Origin: Sepioteuthis lessoniana
Lineage: Eukaryota > Mollusca > Cephalopoda > Myopsida > Loliginidae
Reading direction: 5' to 3'
DNA length: 64,000 nucleotides
NCBI GenBank assembly: GCA_963585895.1
Contig: OY757939.1
Span: 56,967,509-57,031,508 of the forward strand
Part shown: positions 63,061-64,000 of the stretch, piece by piece
How positions within the stretch are numbered: the stretch's first letter is position 1
Layout of the letters: each line of letters begins with the position of its first letter
Translations under genes and position numbers: made by a program
The notes under the pieces: generated by a model
Databases searched by the model: none
The model's input: only the letters and a program-made list of their open reading frames with translations
What the model was told of the DNA's origin: nothing

Positions 63061-63265
63061 TTCATGGTTTATTTAATACCAAAGCCATCCCCGTAGAAGA
63101 ACAGTGTAAAAAGTGAACTTAAAACATGAGATGATTTCTGAATTACTTACAATAATGTCACAGTTCAGCACGTTAACGATTGTGCCACGGGAACGTCTTC
63201 AAAAACGTTTGGTTTGGACTCGAAGATTTTTAACTAGATATCTACTTCATATGGTAAAGCAAAAA
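63061..63265 (-). repeat. SINE A variant
   Basis: Tail remnant TTCATGGTTTATTTAATACC, AAAGCCATCCCCGTAGAAGA, and a tRNA-like head on the minus strand near 63195-63150 (CGTTCCCGTGGCACAATCGT, TAACGTGCTGAACTGTGAC). Shares 100 bp beyond the head with 29822-29935 (ACTAGATATCTACTTCATAT, GGTAAAGCAAAA). Confidence 0.65.
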
Positions 63266-63324
63266 GATCATGATTCGGTTTAGCTAACCTAATGGACATA
63301 AAGTAGATCATAATTTCTGGCTTG

Positions 63325-63560
63325 CTTCTTTGTTTAATGGTACGTAAAACGTCGTGGATTATTTAAGGTCTAATCCATCCTTATTGAAGAACAATAGAAC
63401 TGCAATTTAAACCAGAGCTGCGGGGAGTGATAAGGGGGTTCATAGCTTTCGCAGGTGTATTAGTTCGAAAGTGAATGTAATAGCGTGACTGGAGTTCGAA
63501 CTCGTTTGCTACGATGCCTCACTCCAGCACTTGAATCATTACACCATGAGGACTCCCCAC
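63325..63560 (-). repeat. SINE A
   Basis: Decayed hairpin (AATGGTACGTAAAACGTCGT, GGATTATTTAAGGTCTAATC), GGGGTTCATAGCTTTCGCAG, GTGACTGGAGTTCGAACTCG (B-box) and a head TTACACCATGAGGACTCCCC on the plus strand near 63540-63560. Confidence 0.75.
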
Positions 63561-64000
63561 AAAAATGCTATGAATCCGGTAATGGATGGACATTCGTGTC
63601 GGCATCTGTATAAAAAAACTCCGTCAATGCCACCCATGCAGGTGTGACTATTTATCATAAATTTTCCCTGAACATTTAAACATTCAATGATAAATAAGAT
63701 TTTATTTGTAATAATGTTTGAAGAAACCTATATGAGTGAGCATGTTGCCCAAGTTCACAAATGGAGGCATCGGAATACTTCCCAGGCCACGTGTTTTAAA
63801 GTTGCAAAATTGCATAGAGAAAATCCTACAGAGAATGGTGTATGCTGCATTTAATGACACATCTCCTGCACAACAACTGTCTTATGCCACGGCCAACTAC
63901 TAGATACAGCTCCGTATGTTACATTAACAGGATGACTTCTAACAGGCCAAAGAAATGTAAAAAAAGAATCCCTTCATGGCCACAAATGAAATTAAGCTAA
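63561..64000. other. No recognised feature
   Basis: Ordinary composition with short frames only (e.g. EETYMSEHVAQVHKW on the plus strand near 63720). No family words; the element, if any, may continue beyond the window. Confidence 0.4.

Overview
This window looks like gene-poor DNA from a large, repeat-rich metazoan genome. I recognise no host gene with confidence. The mix of non-LTR retrotransposon proteins (an RTE-like reverse transcriptase with a TGA/ATG tail, a LINE C-terminus of restriction-like-endonuclease type, a Jockey-like ORF1 with zinc knuckles), several tRNA-headed SINE families, decayed mariner transposases and very long microsatellites resembles cephalopod mollusc DNA, probably octopus. 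That assignment rests on remembered family resemblance, not on a search, and is moderate at best.

Layout. 1-13 kb: a mosaic of SINEs, a 572-bp-class retroposon (called family E here), two RTE-like reverse transcriptase fragments, one full solo LTR (2212-2790), one partial LTR and a long (TA)n tract. 13-19 kb: a third RTE fragment nearby at 12.5-13.1 kb, two minisatellites (86 bp and about 74 bp units), tandem 3' ends of an RLE-type LINE, a 378-bp duplicated segment, a solo LTR (17824-18424) and an inverted duplication. 19-32 kb: an internally deleted mariner, four further solo LTRs (21619-22137, 28025-28576, 29253-29791, 30971-31646), a long inverted repeat (27199-27672) and a (TTTC)n array. 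32.5-37.2 kb: two more polypyrimidine (TTTC)n arrays, each with its own punctuation motif, separated by a 0.75-kb unique island that holds the only weak host-exon candidate. 37.9-38.5 kb: a TG minisatellite. 39.4-46.2 kb: a 91-bp satellite of about 75 monomers with higher-order duplications. 47.3-47.9 kb: a GAAA array. 48.6-52.2 kb: a TG/GGCTGCAAGTG minisatellite. 52.3-64 kb: dense SINEs, family E copies, two solo LTRs (54387-54910, 58957-59506), and a broken Jockey-like LINE ORF1 (minus strand, about 60.2-61.9 kb) that carries a SINE insertion.

Repeat naming used below (my labels, not database names): SINE A = tRNA-like head plus a conserved 3' hairpin tail; SINE B = head near GGTGCCCGTGGTGTAATGG; SINE C = head near GGCCTAGCGGTTAGAG; SINE D and H = tRNA-like heads with tails running into (TA)n; SINE F = head near GTGTAATGGTTAGCAAGC; family E = a retroposon without an obvious tRNA head that shares the SINE A hairpin tail.

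Most informative patterns: (1) the same hairpin tail ends at least two unrelated retroposon families, which suggests one shared LINE machinery; (2) solo LTRs with exact 4-bp target duplications but no internal retrotransposon domains; (3) a perfect TGACGTCA palindrome kept in all four copies of one LTR family; (4) a U3 module shared between LTR families and duplicated in one of them; (5) a 91-bp satellite whose monomer also occurs as a single old copy joined to a mariner end at 10.4 kb. Most long open frames here are translated simple or satellite repeats and are not called as genes.
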